From Clitopilus passeckerianus (taxonomy: Eukaryota > Basidiomycota > Agaricomycetes > Agaricales > Entolomataceae): a stretch of 64,000 bases of DNA. The stretch spans positions 186,001 to 250,000 of the forward strand of contig CALYLX010000033.1 of NCBI GenBank assembly GCA_944990035.1, given 5' to 3'. Shown one piece after another: positions 37,101 through 48,233 of this stretch. Position 1 is the first letter of the stretch, and every line of letters starts with the position of its first letter. The notes below the pieces were generated by a model. The model did no database searches and was not told the DNA's origin. It saw nothing but the letters and a program-made list of their open reading frames with translations. Position numbers and translations under genes: made by a program.

Positions 37101-37397
37101 TGTCCTTGTGCATCGGATAGAAATTCAAGGGGGAGACCCAGTTGGCGAGTTCGCGCGAGTCTAAGTAAATTCTGGCGATCAATAAAGACTATTCATGCCG
37201 ACAGAAGGAGAATCGCTACCTATTTGGGTATCTTTGCGCGTTGGTTGAGTTGGACCAACATGAATGATGATGTCTCGTCCAGCCGTAATATTGCTCGAAT
37301 CGACAGACAAATAGTTCGCCATTTGACCATGATCACTCGTCGTCTGTTCTGATCCGTCGTCTTCTCTGTCGGTTTGTCCTGCGATCCGTTGATCCAT
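34144..37397 (-). CDS. NACHT-ankyrin STAND protein (fungal NLR-like)
   Basis: Six exons: 37397-37220, 37160-36996, 36942-36918, 36863-36321, 36269-35914 and 35855-34144, with GT..AG introns. They give 2979 nt, 992 aa, with no break. Residues about 25-55 hold an SSNITAGRDIIIHVG segment. Then comes LNFYPMHKDTHEKVTPGTG and WGTGIPGAGKT (Walker A, residues about 110-120, coded by a 25-nt exon and its neighbours). Walker B is LFVVVDALDEL (about 212-222), followed by FMTSRP (about 243). A helical region spans to about 440. From about 535 to the end are around 13 ankyrin repeats of the form DGxTALYxASxxGHxxVVxLLLxxPGIDVNA, closing with a degenerate cap (ALQAARRMGHDNVVAVFEDLG). STAND proteins are ATP-driven molecular switches; fungal NACHT-ankyrin members are thought to act in non-self recognition and cell death. 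No known effector domain is visible at the N-terminus. Confidence 0.88.
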
Positions 37398-40300
37398 GAC
37401 GAAAGAGCTGAACTGGCCAGATATGTGCAGCAGATGTGCACGTTCAACCAGAGGATAAACAAGATAACCGTTGCAGTTGGTGTTGTTGATATTCGCAGTG
37501 CAACAGGAGCAACGAGCTCCGAGCTCACATCTGACAACATCGGAGCTGTCTACCTCGTTCCGTTAAAGGCTATGATCACACAGGCGCCCATACTTTCAGC
37601 TGACGAGGATTACCCATCCGTGTCTACGACGGACCTTCGAATTATCCTGAGGTTGCAATATCCCATCATGCATTCTCAAAGCTACGTTAATACAGCTGTA
37701 TCAGAGTATTCCAGCTAAATCCAATCCGCACTACTGAACATATCATGATTAGATGCTCTTCGTCGAATGTAAGCGACCATGACTGTACTCACTTGCACTG
37801 GACTATCCTATCTGATATGTCGACTTCTTGAACGTCAGAGCAGTTGAGAATTTGGAAGAGGATGTCCTTTTGGAAGGTTAGCTTATGTAGGTAAAACTGA
37901 ACAAAAGACATACAGTAACGAGACAGCGAATCATCTATTGTACAATGTAGGAAGGCGGATACAAACAGGTAGCGTACGACGCTGTTGGATCGGGAGTGTA
38001 TCCGCGTCTGGGAGTCCAACTAGCCCCACCAGAGGCAGGCAAGAGGCTCTGTGCAGCTTGAATGCAGTGGTTGATGTCAGATTTGTGCAAAGAACGGCAG
38101 TGATGGGAGGCGCCTATGAATCGATCCAGGGTGAGCTGTAGGTGGTCTACCACTTCACGGATATTCCGGTTGACGTCGGTCGCAGGATCCTAAGAGGGAG
38201 GATGTGCGGCATCCTCCCAGGGCGCGTAGCGGATTGTCCCATGGCCTCAATGAAATCTACGGTGGGCCAGACTGGTACTCGTCTGGTTGTCCGTATGCAG
38301 CTGTGACGGACGAGGTGTTGAACCTTGTGGCTGGCAAGCGCAAATGTCGTGGGATGGCATGATACGGAGGAGCAAGCTCCAAAGAGATTTTGAGGCATTC
38401 CTGTGTAAGAACTCAGCTACTCGTTCTAGGCGAGAATCCCATTTCGAAGACTGACACGGACATACCTCAGCGAAAATGATTAAATCCCAGAAACCTCATC
38501 CGCCCGGAGACACATGGGTACCGTTGTGGAATTGGGATGCGACGGAATACGATCTGGCCATTGATTCGGCTCACGAAGGACTATCCGCACCCAGCTGCAA
38601 GTTGTGTGGCCGCGTAGAACCGTAGCCTGGTCCAAGGGGGCCACAGCGGTATGCAGTCGTTTCGTGTATGCTCGGTGAGGAGGGGCTACCCTAGCTGGAG
38701 TATCCAACCGCCGGAAAGGTCTTCCAGCCCATGCTAAATCTTGGCATCGGACACAATTGATGGTGGTGACGAAGAGCAAGCCCTCGGGAGCATTGCGACA
38801 TATTATATGCACCCCATGCCCGACGGTCGAAGGAAAATATGGATGTCGCTGATTTGTTCAGAGGCTGGGAGCGTATTAAGGGCGGAGAGGGTGAAGTTGG
38901 ACATTTGAAATTCATGAGGTGGTGAGGTAGAGACGTCCTGTTGAGGAATAAGGGTTGGTCGTAATCGAGGTGGTGTTCTGGTGAGGTGAATCCGTGGTAC
39001 ATGCTCTGGCCGCCGAGATCCAGCTCATACGTCAGAAATGTTGCTACGCGGGTGGAGGAGTAAACTAGCAATATATTTATGTCGAGATCGTCATCAGGTT
39101 TCCTGAATCCAAGACCCCGGACTCATATGGGTCCTTTGGTGGGATTTGAAGTGAGGGGATACGAGTTGACTATTTCCTCGGTCTTCAAAGCGTGCATCAC
39201 CCCGTAGCTTCTCAAGTGCAGAGACCAAAGGCCTCGAGGAAGGAGTATGCAGATGGCTCGTATATGATGGCTGAAACGACGTCCCTGTGAGCCCAGATAC
39301 GTCTCCGTAACTCGATCTTGGGGTGGTCCACATGGTGCCGGGACCTGAACCTCCGGCTACCCAAGCCTGGTAAGTATTGTGGCATATTGTATGCGTGCCG
39401 TGCCCACACGTTGAAGGGAATATGTGAGCATGTTCTGTAGCAGCCGAGTCCGCCCAAAGGCTAAGGGAGATAGCAGGACGGAGGGGAGGGGTTGCTTGAC
39501 TGCAGGGTCAATGCAGAACCTTACCGTCGTGGAAGGGACAATTGCAAGCTGGCTTCGAATTGGAATTCTAGATGATTTTTCAAGTGATGAATTGCAGAGA
39601 TTCGTGCGGAGGGCTGATACATGTACATTTTGTACTCGAGTAGATGACGCATCTGGAAAGGGAGAGTGCCTCCAGCAGCCTGTATGTTATCTTACAAGGA
39701 AGGTCGCAGGTAGTTTGGCGTAAGAAAGGCTGAAGATAGTTTATCGGCCGTTGCGCTGGATAGTGGGCGTAATAAATTGTCGCTCATGCACATGTTCGAT
39801 TATCCGCGAAGGAAAGGGGTGAGGCGGGAACAGACGGGTATAAGTAACGACATGGATTCAAAGAACTAGAATCTTGTCGAGTTGCAAGGGAAAGCACAAG
39901 CAGTTGGTCGAGATGATGCAGGAGTGAGGCGGGTTAGGGTTACCGTTTTCGGTAAATTCACCTTCCTTCACACCACCACCACCTCTCACTTCTGAATCGA
40001 GACCTGGAAATTCCACCTCCAAGTTCTTCGTGCAGACTATCTACGTCACACTATAACTAGTTGACGACTTGTCCATTGGCTGCAGGTCTGAGGACGCATA
40101 TAGAGGTGGGCAACAACAAGATCAACTTCTGAATTGTTCCCCTCGCCCATACCTCGAAGCTTCTGGCTTTAGCGATGGTTTTTTTTGGCCGCCTGGAATT
40201 ACCCAAAACTCTAGAAGGAGATGAGATCACCACGGAGGCACATTTTCTCGATTGGTAACGCGCTGCCTGCTAGCCCTCTAGCCAATGGTGTATACAGTAT

Positions 40301-42817
40301 ATCATATGGCCCAGACGAACTTGGCAATGTCTTCAAATATCCTCCAATCTTCGTATCCTACCGTTCTCCCGTCGATCAGGGCATCCCATTGAGCTTTAGC
40401 CAGAGATTCTTGTAGGTAAATTTACCTTCAGTCCCCTGAAATGTTGAAGTTTGCTCACGGCCTCCTGCTTCAGGTTGTAGACCAGGGATCCTCCCGAAAC
40501 CTTCAAACGAGTCGAGCCCACCGCACATATGTGTATTCCTGATTGGACTTGTCGGTTACAGTGGTTCATGGCACCACACTAAGCCCAAGAGATTTCAGCG
40601 AAGACCTCAAGTTTTCATCTGTCTCTGCCCACCGGTCGATCCAGCTACTCAACGCATACCAGCAACTGACCCGCCCTCGTCATCTTATCCTTACTGGTTG
40701 CACTTTGCAACAAGCGCGAACGAAGACCATGTACTCATACGGTGTTTAGGAGTCGTTTTAACGCGCCCAGTAAGGGATTTTCGCCGTTCCCATGCTGAAT
40801 AGGCCTCTCCTTTCACTTCATCCCGCTTCTTCCCTGCCCACCTGAAGAGCTTCGCGAGAGGGAGAGGTTGTGCTCAGAAGTGGCATGTGTCAAGGGTTCA
40901 TCCAGTGTCAGCCCCGTCAAGGTAGGTTCTTCTTGACCGAGTGCCTAACGAAGGACGCTGATATTAGCTTTAACCACTACTTTCAGGTGCTCAAACTTCA
41001 ATGAACACCACGAGGAGATGAAATTCCCCGGATCGTGCTTTGCCATTAGCACAGGTACGTGCAGCTCTTCCCATTTTAGCCTTTTTCATTACTTACAATC
41101 CTACGTTTTAGGCTACTAACGATCATGACGACTCACATTCCTCGTCGTGGCTACTTCAAGTCTGACATTCGCTCACCGATCGTGAATGTATATCGGGATC
41201 CCAATTTTCCTGCCGTCGAGATTTGTGTCACCCTCCCATCCACCTATGCTCGCCATTGACATCGCCTCTCTTCCTTTCGCCACCTACCCCACCATTGTCA
41301 TCATTTCTCTCCTCTTCATCACCTTTCCCTCCTACTCTCGCCTTGATCACTCCGCCAAGTTGCTCTATGGATCCTCGGACCTGCTTCCCTCTCATCAGTC
41401 TCACAGCCGGCTGTTCCCAGAGCCAATGACTCTATCCAAAGCCAACTGCGGCCGCTGGTGTTCTCGCGACATCGGGGACAAGTGGTAGCCTCCCGGGAAC
41501 GGATCACCCGCCGTCCATGAGGTCCAGAAGGCCTCACAAGGGCGCAAAAAGGGGAGAGGAGTGTGCGGAGGTTCGTTAGCACCCTTGCTGAAACTGTTGC
41601 CCGTCCCCCGGCCCTCCTTCTGGCTTACGACTGCTACCTCAACCGAACGGAGAACGCATCGTCCAAAAACATGCTCATTTCCTGCAAACACGTCAGGACG
41701 GGAGGGGATCCCAGTGGCTAGGTCGGGCTGAGGGGAACTATTGGAGCCTCAATGGCTCGATGGGACAAGAACCATGTATGATGGTTGGAGGTTCACAATA
41801 CCGCCATGCCCCTTCCAACAGGTCCAAAGTCTTCTTTCCAGTTCACACTTGAAATCTTATGGTCCAAGTTGACTTCAAGTGGCTGTCAGGCGAATCATGT
41901 ACCTTCGCTCTGCCCCACTACACTCGCCAAATCGGCAAGCTCAGGGCCACCTCAGCCTCTGGGGCTTTCCCTGAGTTTTGCCCGAATTCTTCAGTATGAT
42001 GGCATTCAAAAGTGCTGAGGAAGTCCTAAACACCCCCGGATGGCCGCTACTTTCAAGCGATATGTTCGCCATTCCTAGTCCCTCATCATGCATATCTCTA
42101 GAACCTGCCGTTCGTGGCGAATACCAGCGAAATTCAAGTTGTTCCTTTCAGGCAATTACGACCTTCAAATCAGGGTATCCTTTCTCATTTGCCTCAAGGT
42201 CCTGGATGTTACATCCACATGATCTATGCGAACGCCACTCAAGGAACTCCCTCCCGTTCCACTACCCACTACCCACTTCCATCCCGATGTATGAATGTGT
42301 GTTATATGCCGTCCGCCAGTCTCGGCACCGTTGGGATTGGTATGAACCGCATAGCTTCCGTTTTCGACAACCCCAAGCCATCCAAGGACCCAACCTCCCA
42401 TACTTTGCCTCCCTTCGTGTGGCTTCTATGCCTCGACCTTAGACTTAACCATTGTGTCCATCCTCCTTGGGTCCGGCGCTTCTTTCCTCCCCCAGAGGAG
42501 GAATATCTCAAGCCTTCCGAATGACTCGGAAATAACGATCACCCAACCAAAGATAATTCATTATTATGGAGAACGCTGGGAGGTTTTTGGGCCTTCAACG
42601 AGACGACAGGTATGCATGCATCAGCTACACAAGCAAAAAATAACAAAGGGATATTAGTTGTAATGTATGGTATGTGCGTTACCATTTGTGATGCTACAAG
42701 ACTGACGAAAGAGTGCCAGATGTACCGTATTTATATTGGATATTGAATGAATGAATATGGTCCAGCCGTGGAGAAAGCAATGGGTGGCGATAATAAAGGA
42801 ATTCTTTATATACATAT
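37398..42817. other. long gene-poor region
   Basis: About 5.4 kb with no gene I can support. Open frames are short and in conflict on both strands. A weak direct repeat of about 50 bp lies at about 38790-38840 and 39374-39424. A GGGTTAGGGTTA motif near 39930 is too short to be telomeric. The segment 41200-42500 is pyrimidine-rich on the plus strand, giving open but implausible frames. It may contain decayed transposable-element sequence, but I could not identify terminal repeats or transposase motifs. Confidence 0.35.
38788..39424. repeat. weak direct repeat pair
   Basis: About 50 bp around 38790-38840 and around 39374-39424 share a common pattern (catatt-tatgc ... tgccc-ac-gt-gaagg-aatatg), roughly three quarters identical by eye. 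Read on the minus strand both give an A-Y-N-M-(S/P)-Q-Y/C-like string. Nature unknown; could be remains of a tandem duplication or transposon. Confidence 0.3.
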
Positions 42818-43591
42818 TCAGTCCGCGTCATCAAAACCCATCTCCTTGAACACTGCAACGACATTATCGTGGGCTCTTCGCCGTGCAGCTTGAAGAGCTG
42901 TCTCATTAGCAGGGCACCCAAATGCTGCCTGCTCGGTCCGTGCATGGATGTCAACATCTGGACAGCCAAGAAGGAGGCGGACAATTGCCTCATGCCCATT
43001 CCTGGAGGAATTATAGAGTGCCGTCCACCCGTCATTATCTCTTGCGCTAACATCAATGCCTGATGTGCTAAGAAGAAGTCGGACCACTGGCTCATGCCCA
43101 TTCTGGGATGCCATTTGCAGTGCTGTTGTTTCATCTTTTGCCTTGGCATTGACATCTATCCCAGGAATGCTGAGAAAGAGTCGGACCACCAACTCATGCC
43201 CTTCCTGGGATGCAATTTGAAGAGCTGTCCATTCATCTTCCGCCTTTACATTCACATCTATTCCAGGGGTGCTAAGAAGGAGTTGGACAACAGGCTGATG
43301 CCCATTCTTGGATGCAATGTAAAGTGCTGTTGCTCTGGTGGCCTTTGTGACATTAACATCTATTCCAGGGGTGCTGAGAAGGGATTGAACAACAAGCTCA
43401 TGCCCATTCTGGGATGCAAGATGAAGTGCTGTTTCCCCATCTCTTGCTTCTGCATTAACATCTACTCCAGAAGTGTTGAGCAGGAGGGAAACAACTGATG
43501 TGTGCCCACTAAAGGATGCAACATGTAGGGGGGTCCAGCCTTGGTTGTTAGATGCATTGACATCAACACAAACGCGCGGAAGTGGTAGCAT
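42818..43591 (-). CDS. ankyrin-repeat protein or ankyrin tail of a lost NACHT gene
   Basis: One open frame of 257 codons made entirely of about seven ankyrin repeats (GWTPLHVASFSGHTSVVSLLL and so on). It closes with the same cap (ETALQAARRRAHDNVVAVFKEMGF) that ends the NACHT-ankyrin gene at 34144-37397 and the pseudogene at 3690-6287. No NACHT, Walker A or N-terminal exons are found in the 800 bp upstream (43592-44399). It is most simply a 5'-truncated copy of the family. The frame is intact, so a short free ankyrin protein remains possible. Confidence 0.6.
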   Translation of the reverse strand: MLPLPRVCVDVNASNNQGWTPLHVASFSGHTSVVSLLLNTSGVDVNAEARDGETALHLASQNGHELVVQSLLSTPGIDVNVTKATRATALYIASKNGHQPVVQLLLSTPGIDVNVKAEDEWTALQIASQEGHELVVRLFLSIPGIDVNAKAKDETTALQMASQNGHEPVVRLLLSTSGIDVSARDNDGWTALYNSSRNGHEAIVRLLLGCPDVDIHARTEQAAFGCPANETALQAARRRAHDNVVAVFKEMGFDDAD

Positions 43592-44399
43592 TGAGGTCGC
43601 ATATGGTATCAGGGCGTACCTGCAACGGGGATTCCTTCAGTAGTGTGTAAATGGTTCGCAGTTGTCCGGGAGGAACGTATGAGGTACTAATATAGTTGCT
43701 AATAGACGCATTCAGATTCCTTCCAACGATCACAGAGAGGTGCCGAGGAAAGCGTTCAGAGATTCGGACTTTGCTACGAGCTACGACTGCGGGTCAAAGC
43801 GTAGTCTAAGACGAGCACATGCATACGGAAGATTTTACGCAAATGATTACGATATCTGCAAAACAAGTTCTTTTCGTACGAAGGCCTTCGGAGGAATTGA
43901 GTTCTGCGCCCTTGTGCTCGTCAAATGAACTATGACGGTGAAGCTCTCGCCTTTCCATTCTTACTCTCTTGTCTCTTGGCCCTCGTCACCGCGTCACCTC
44001 CATCGTCGCCTCCATCTGAATCAGATTCGTAGACAGAGCTCGATGAATTTGACTAGTTGGTTGAGTATACAGAGCTTCATGATGACGATAATAATATTGT
44101 CGATTTTTGAATTTCCTATCTACCTATCCAAGCTATCTCAACTCACTCATCTAAATGTCCTCTTTGTAGTAACGTAGCCGATACAAAAATAAAGCCTTTG
44201 ACACGAACGGACACACGTGAAAGTGGGAGTGGCAGACATGGCTCAGTTTCAATAATGAGGCCCAGGAACGGCGTTACGTCGTTCAGTCGAATGTATTGAT
44301 CATGCATGCAATTAGTAACAGGACTAGCTCTGGGAAAAAACCTCTTGCGTTCATTTCTTCTCCTTTTGAAGCCCGCCACTGCTTTCTGAATCCCTCAGT
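43592..44399. other. intergenic region
   Basis: Between the ankyrin tail and P450 pseudogene 1. No coding signal recognised; NACHT sequence expected upstream of the ankyrin tail is absent. Confidence 0.4.
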
Positions 44400-46616
44400 A
44401 TGATTGATACTCAACGACTCGAAGAGCTTCCCCCATCCCGGCCTCTATTGCTGGTCGCAGTTGGTGTTTGTGCTTGGGCTGGGTACAAGCTCTCTCGGTA
44501 TGGGCAGAGAGAAGCACATCTCCCACCTGGACCTCCCACGAAGCCTCTCGTTGGGAATCTCCTAATCATGCCTAAGAAAGGGGGACATTACCAGTCAGTA
44601 CTTGGCTTCTCCCTTTTCGGCTCCGGTCCGAACTTCAATTTGCGTTGTTTAGGTTTACGGAATGGAGCAACCAGTATGGCGAAATCTTCAGCTTGAAGCT
44701 TGCATATAGAACGTTGGTCATGCTGAGTTCATATGACGCTATACAGCACATTCTGGAGAAGAACTCGGCGTTTCTTCCGATCGCCCTTCGATACATATGA
44801 AATCGCTGGTTGAGGGACAAGATAACAATCTCGCGCTGTAAGTCTATTCTAACGTGCAGAAGTTTTGTCTAAAACATGTTTTATCAGGGCTCGATATGGT
44901 GCGTACAGTGAGGCATGTATTCCAGCGACAGTACTCAAGTATACTTATAGGCGATAAGTGGAGAGCTCTTCGACGGGCAGCTCAGCAGGTTCTTTCTGCC
45001 AATGCCTGCAGAAGCCACCTTGCAATACAGTAAGCCGAAAGCACACAGCTCATGTATGATATCCTCCAATCTCCTGAGGTCTGCCTTCCTTCACTTCTAC
45101 TCAATCTACGGAGCGGGAACCTAAGAACGTTCTCCACTCGCAGGGCGTCCGAACACACCTCCGCTGAGCCTCGACCTCAGTGATCAACTCTGTCATGTTC
45201 GGTGTCCGCTTTCCTCGACCCACCACTTCTCTCTACACCGAATTCTGGGAGCTCGTCGCGCTCGCGTTCCGTCTAAGCTCCCCGACTGAACACCCACCCA
45301 TTGACCTTTTCCCAATTCTACAGTATATCCCGAGCGATGGGCGAAATGGAAAACGCTCTGTAGGACGTTGAAGCAGATGCATCATGATGTTATGGGGAAG
45401 ATGCTGAAGCCTGTTGAGGAACGGTTGGAGAGGGGTACGACGAATGGGGCGTTTATGGAGGAGGTGTATACGCGTGCGAAGGAGTGGAATTTGGATCAGG
45501 ATGCCTTGCAGTGAGTGGTTGATATGACGTCTCTGCCTTGTAGAACGCTAGCTAACGACTGGTGACTCTAAAATAGGACTTTCGGCTACAGTATGATGGT
45601 CGGCGGCGCGGAGACGACATCGATGTTTATCCAGATCTTCATACTTTGCCTTGCTGCCCACCCCAAGGTTTTGCCTAAGCTACACGAGGAAATGGATAGA
45701 ATCATTGGCCTGGAACGAACACCGGAGTTAAATGATTTCGAGAACCTCCCATATCTTCAAGCTGTCATCAACGAGGTGCGTGGTGTGGTCATCTTCTGCT
45801 CTCTGTCCTTACAACTCACGTCTGGCGCAGGCTCACCGCTTCCGACCTGCCATTCCTATGGGCTTACCACATGCAACTACTAAAGATATTCAATACAAGC
45901 AATATGTCATTCCCAAGGGGTCGGTGATATTCCACAACAACTGTGAGACTCTGCCTAGCTCCAGCGCGTTTATGGCCGAAAAAATGAGAACTAACCAATT
46001 TGAAGGGGCGATGTTTCGCGACCCAGATATCTTTAAGGATCCAGAGACGTTCAATCCGGAGCGGTTTATCGAGAATCCGGAGTTGCGCAAATACACTGAT
46101 TATGCTTTTGGGTCTGGGAGGGTATGTCAAATCGTTGATTGTATGGTCAGTGAGACCTCTAATACACAATTTGAATCCTCTAGCGCGTATGTGTAGGCAT
46201 TCACCTTGCCCACAGCTCTCTGGTAAGCCCCGATTGATTCTGTCTATCAAATCGACTCCTTACGCCCGTGTTACTGCGCCAATAGAAAATCAACACCATG
46301 AACCTCATCTGGTTCTTCAATATCACCAAGGCGTTGGACTCGAATGGAAAGGTGGTTGAGCCGAACCTTCATTTCCGTAAAGACGTTAGTACTTTCCTTT
46401 CCATTACGCAGTTCGAGGCAGAAGATAATGTTTGCTTGTAGGGTATCCTTCAGAGTCCGGACGAGGTTCGCGTTTCGATCAAGCCGCGGAGTATTCATCA
46501 TGAGGAGGTACTGAGGAAGGGGTTTAGAGACTCGGCAGGGGCGTTTGGGCCTTTTGAATACGATTTGGATGAGGAAGAGAGAAGGTACGCGGAAGAGATG
46601 AGGCGGGAGGCGTAGT
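44400..46616 (+). pseudogene. cytochrome P450, broken (copy 1)
   Basis: Exon order and sequence follow the intact copies 2 and 4. The start is [19 protein letters not shown] with a membrane anchor and [13 protein letters not shown]. Then come WRALRRAAQQVLSANACRSH, the I-helix GGAETTS, the K-helix E-A-H-R, FNPERF, and heme motif FGSGR joined to RVCVGIH after a spliced intron. The end is EEERRYAEEMRREA. Breaks: a one-base loss near 44770 (just after KNSAF), a TAA inside the AIQ-AES codons near 45029, and a frameshift near 45345 after LQYIPS. The catalytic Cys region is intact, but the reading frame is not. Confidence 0.85.
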
Positions 46617-46808
46617 GCTAGCATTCTCCTTGTATCAAAGGCTAGTTGTACAAATCATTATGAGAATGTCCCCTAGACTACAAAACGGCCTCCGGATCCT
46701 CTGCTAGTTACTACCCATCAACCCGCGTTCGCCCTACTACCGAGTTGGGTTGCATCTGGCTGGATGGGTTTGGGATAAGCGCCTCCATAGGCACCAACAG
46801 TATCGCTA

Positions 46809-47812
46809 TCACCACGAACGACCCATGCGTGTTAGGATATTCCTAACTTCCCCCTCCCAGTCTGGATCAACTCCACACTCGCGCAACACCAAATCATATC
46901 TATACAGAATAGCAAAGCAAAGTTTCATGTACTCATGAAGCTTTTCATAATCCCGGTGAAGCATCGGCCGATTCCACTCTGGATCCCTATCCACCGGCGC
47001 CATATATCGATCAAATATCCTCCCAATAGCAGGCGTGGACTTGTCGCATTCCATGCACCACACAATCTGCTTATACGCCGAGGTCTCGAGGTATCTCCCA
47101 TCGTCGAGTATACCAACTGCAGTGCAGAGGTTGATGAAGATGTAGGAAAATAGCGCCGAGTACATTATGCGTGAAAACCCGTGGTTCCAGCTCTGGCCCA
47201 TTACCCTGAGGCTTCGAATGGGTGTTTTGGGGTTGCGGGCGAGGATTATGAGAGGGGAGAGGTGGGTATCGAGGATGAGGACCTCGATTATAGTGGCGAG
47301 ATGATTGCAGTAGGGGTCGGCGTAGGATAGTCGCGGGCCCTGCGCGGACTCCCAGGAACAGGCGTTCTGCTCCCAGTATCGCAGCTGTTGGTTCTGCTTG
47401 TTCGGGACTTCATCCCGACGAACACTCTCGTTATATTGTTCCCGCAGTGCATGGGAAAATATGAGGCCGCCAGCAGAAGGTTGAGGGTCTGCGTCGAATT
47501 TCTGCCTTTCCGTATTTGCGAATGTTCGGAGGGTTTGAATGAAGGCTCGCTCGAAATATTTGAGGTCCTGCTCCTGGGATGGACGGTGACGGGGCCAAAG
47601 GCCGGTGATCCGGGGAGTGAAATAGGGGTTATCGCGGACGAATTTGTAGTTGGAAGCGAGCTTGTTCCATGGGATGTTGTGCTCTTGGTGCATGACTGGG
47701 GTGAATGGTAGGTGTGAGTAAGAAATTGTTTGTCTTTTGGTTCCTTGTGGACTGACTCGGACTCGGACCTGTTGTCCATCGGACCCGTTGAGCTGGAAGC
47801 CATTGACATCAT
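46809..47812 (-). CDS. unknown protein X, divergent partner of P450 copy 2
   Basis: The main open frame runs 47693-46809 (294 codons, MHQEHNIPWNKL...). An N-terminal piece in another frame starts at 47812 (MMSMASSSTGP...). That start and its upstream bases are conserved at 59540-59600, so the true start is probably 47812, joined by an intron or broken by a frameshift near 47700-47790. The protein is mostly helical and soluble-looking, with one hydrophobic stretch (SRIMYSALFSYIFINLC). It ends with LCFAILYRYDLVLRECGVDPDWEGEVRNIL and MGRSW. I do not recognise a domain. Its 3' end lies about 190 bp from P450 copy 1 (convergent) and its 5' end about 420 bp from P450 copy 2 (divergent). Truncated relatives lie at 50590-50697, 56380-56491 and 59540-59600. 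Confidence 0.6.
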
Positions 47813-48233
47813 TTTCTGGTCAGATTGTCCAGTTTGGTGTAGCCCGTCACTACGAGGACTCTAACCTTGCACGGAACCCCAAATGTGTTGCTTATTTCCC
47901 AGACCAAATAAATTCGAGTGAGATTCAAGGTTTCGTGGCTCGTAAAGGGACAACCACATCCGTGGGAACGATTTAGCTAAGCGTCATTGTAGACGCCCAC
48001 AAATGATCCGCTTCTTGGCACCTGTTCCGCCGCAGATCATCCGATCGGGCAGGCATGAACGAACTGACACCTCGCAGCTTACGCCAAAACTCCACCCATC
48101 GTGACTCTCGCCACAGGGCAGACCGAGTGCGATCCATCGGATATGAAGACAAGTACTATCCACCAGGACTTCCTGCCAGGTTGTCTTCTGCCACTCAGAA
48201 TCGCCAGATTTCACATAGCAAGACAGCAGCAGG
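47813..48233. promoter_or_regulatory. shared divergent promoter of gene X and P450 copy 2
   Basis: The 421 bp between the two start codons must hold both promoters. Parts of it reappear in the 440 bp between 59121 (P450 copy 4 start) and 59562 (gene X relic start). Examples are a stretch next to the gene X start (gga-aatc-gacc-gaaa-ATGATG) and cgcagatcatcc nearer the P450. Co-regulation is inferred. Confidence 0.5.

Noticed and set aside
39925..39955. Telomere-like GGGTTAGGGTTA
   Set aside because: Only two units, inside ordinary chromosomal sequence; consistent with chance.
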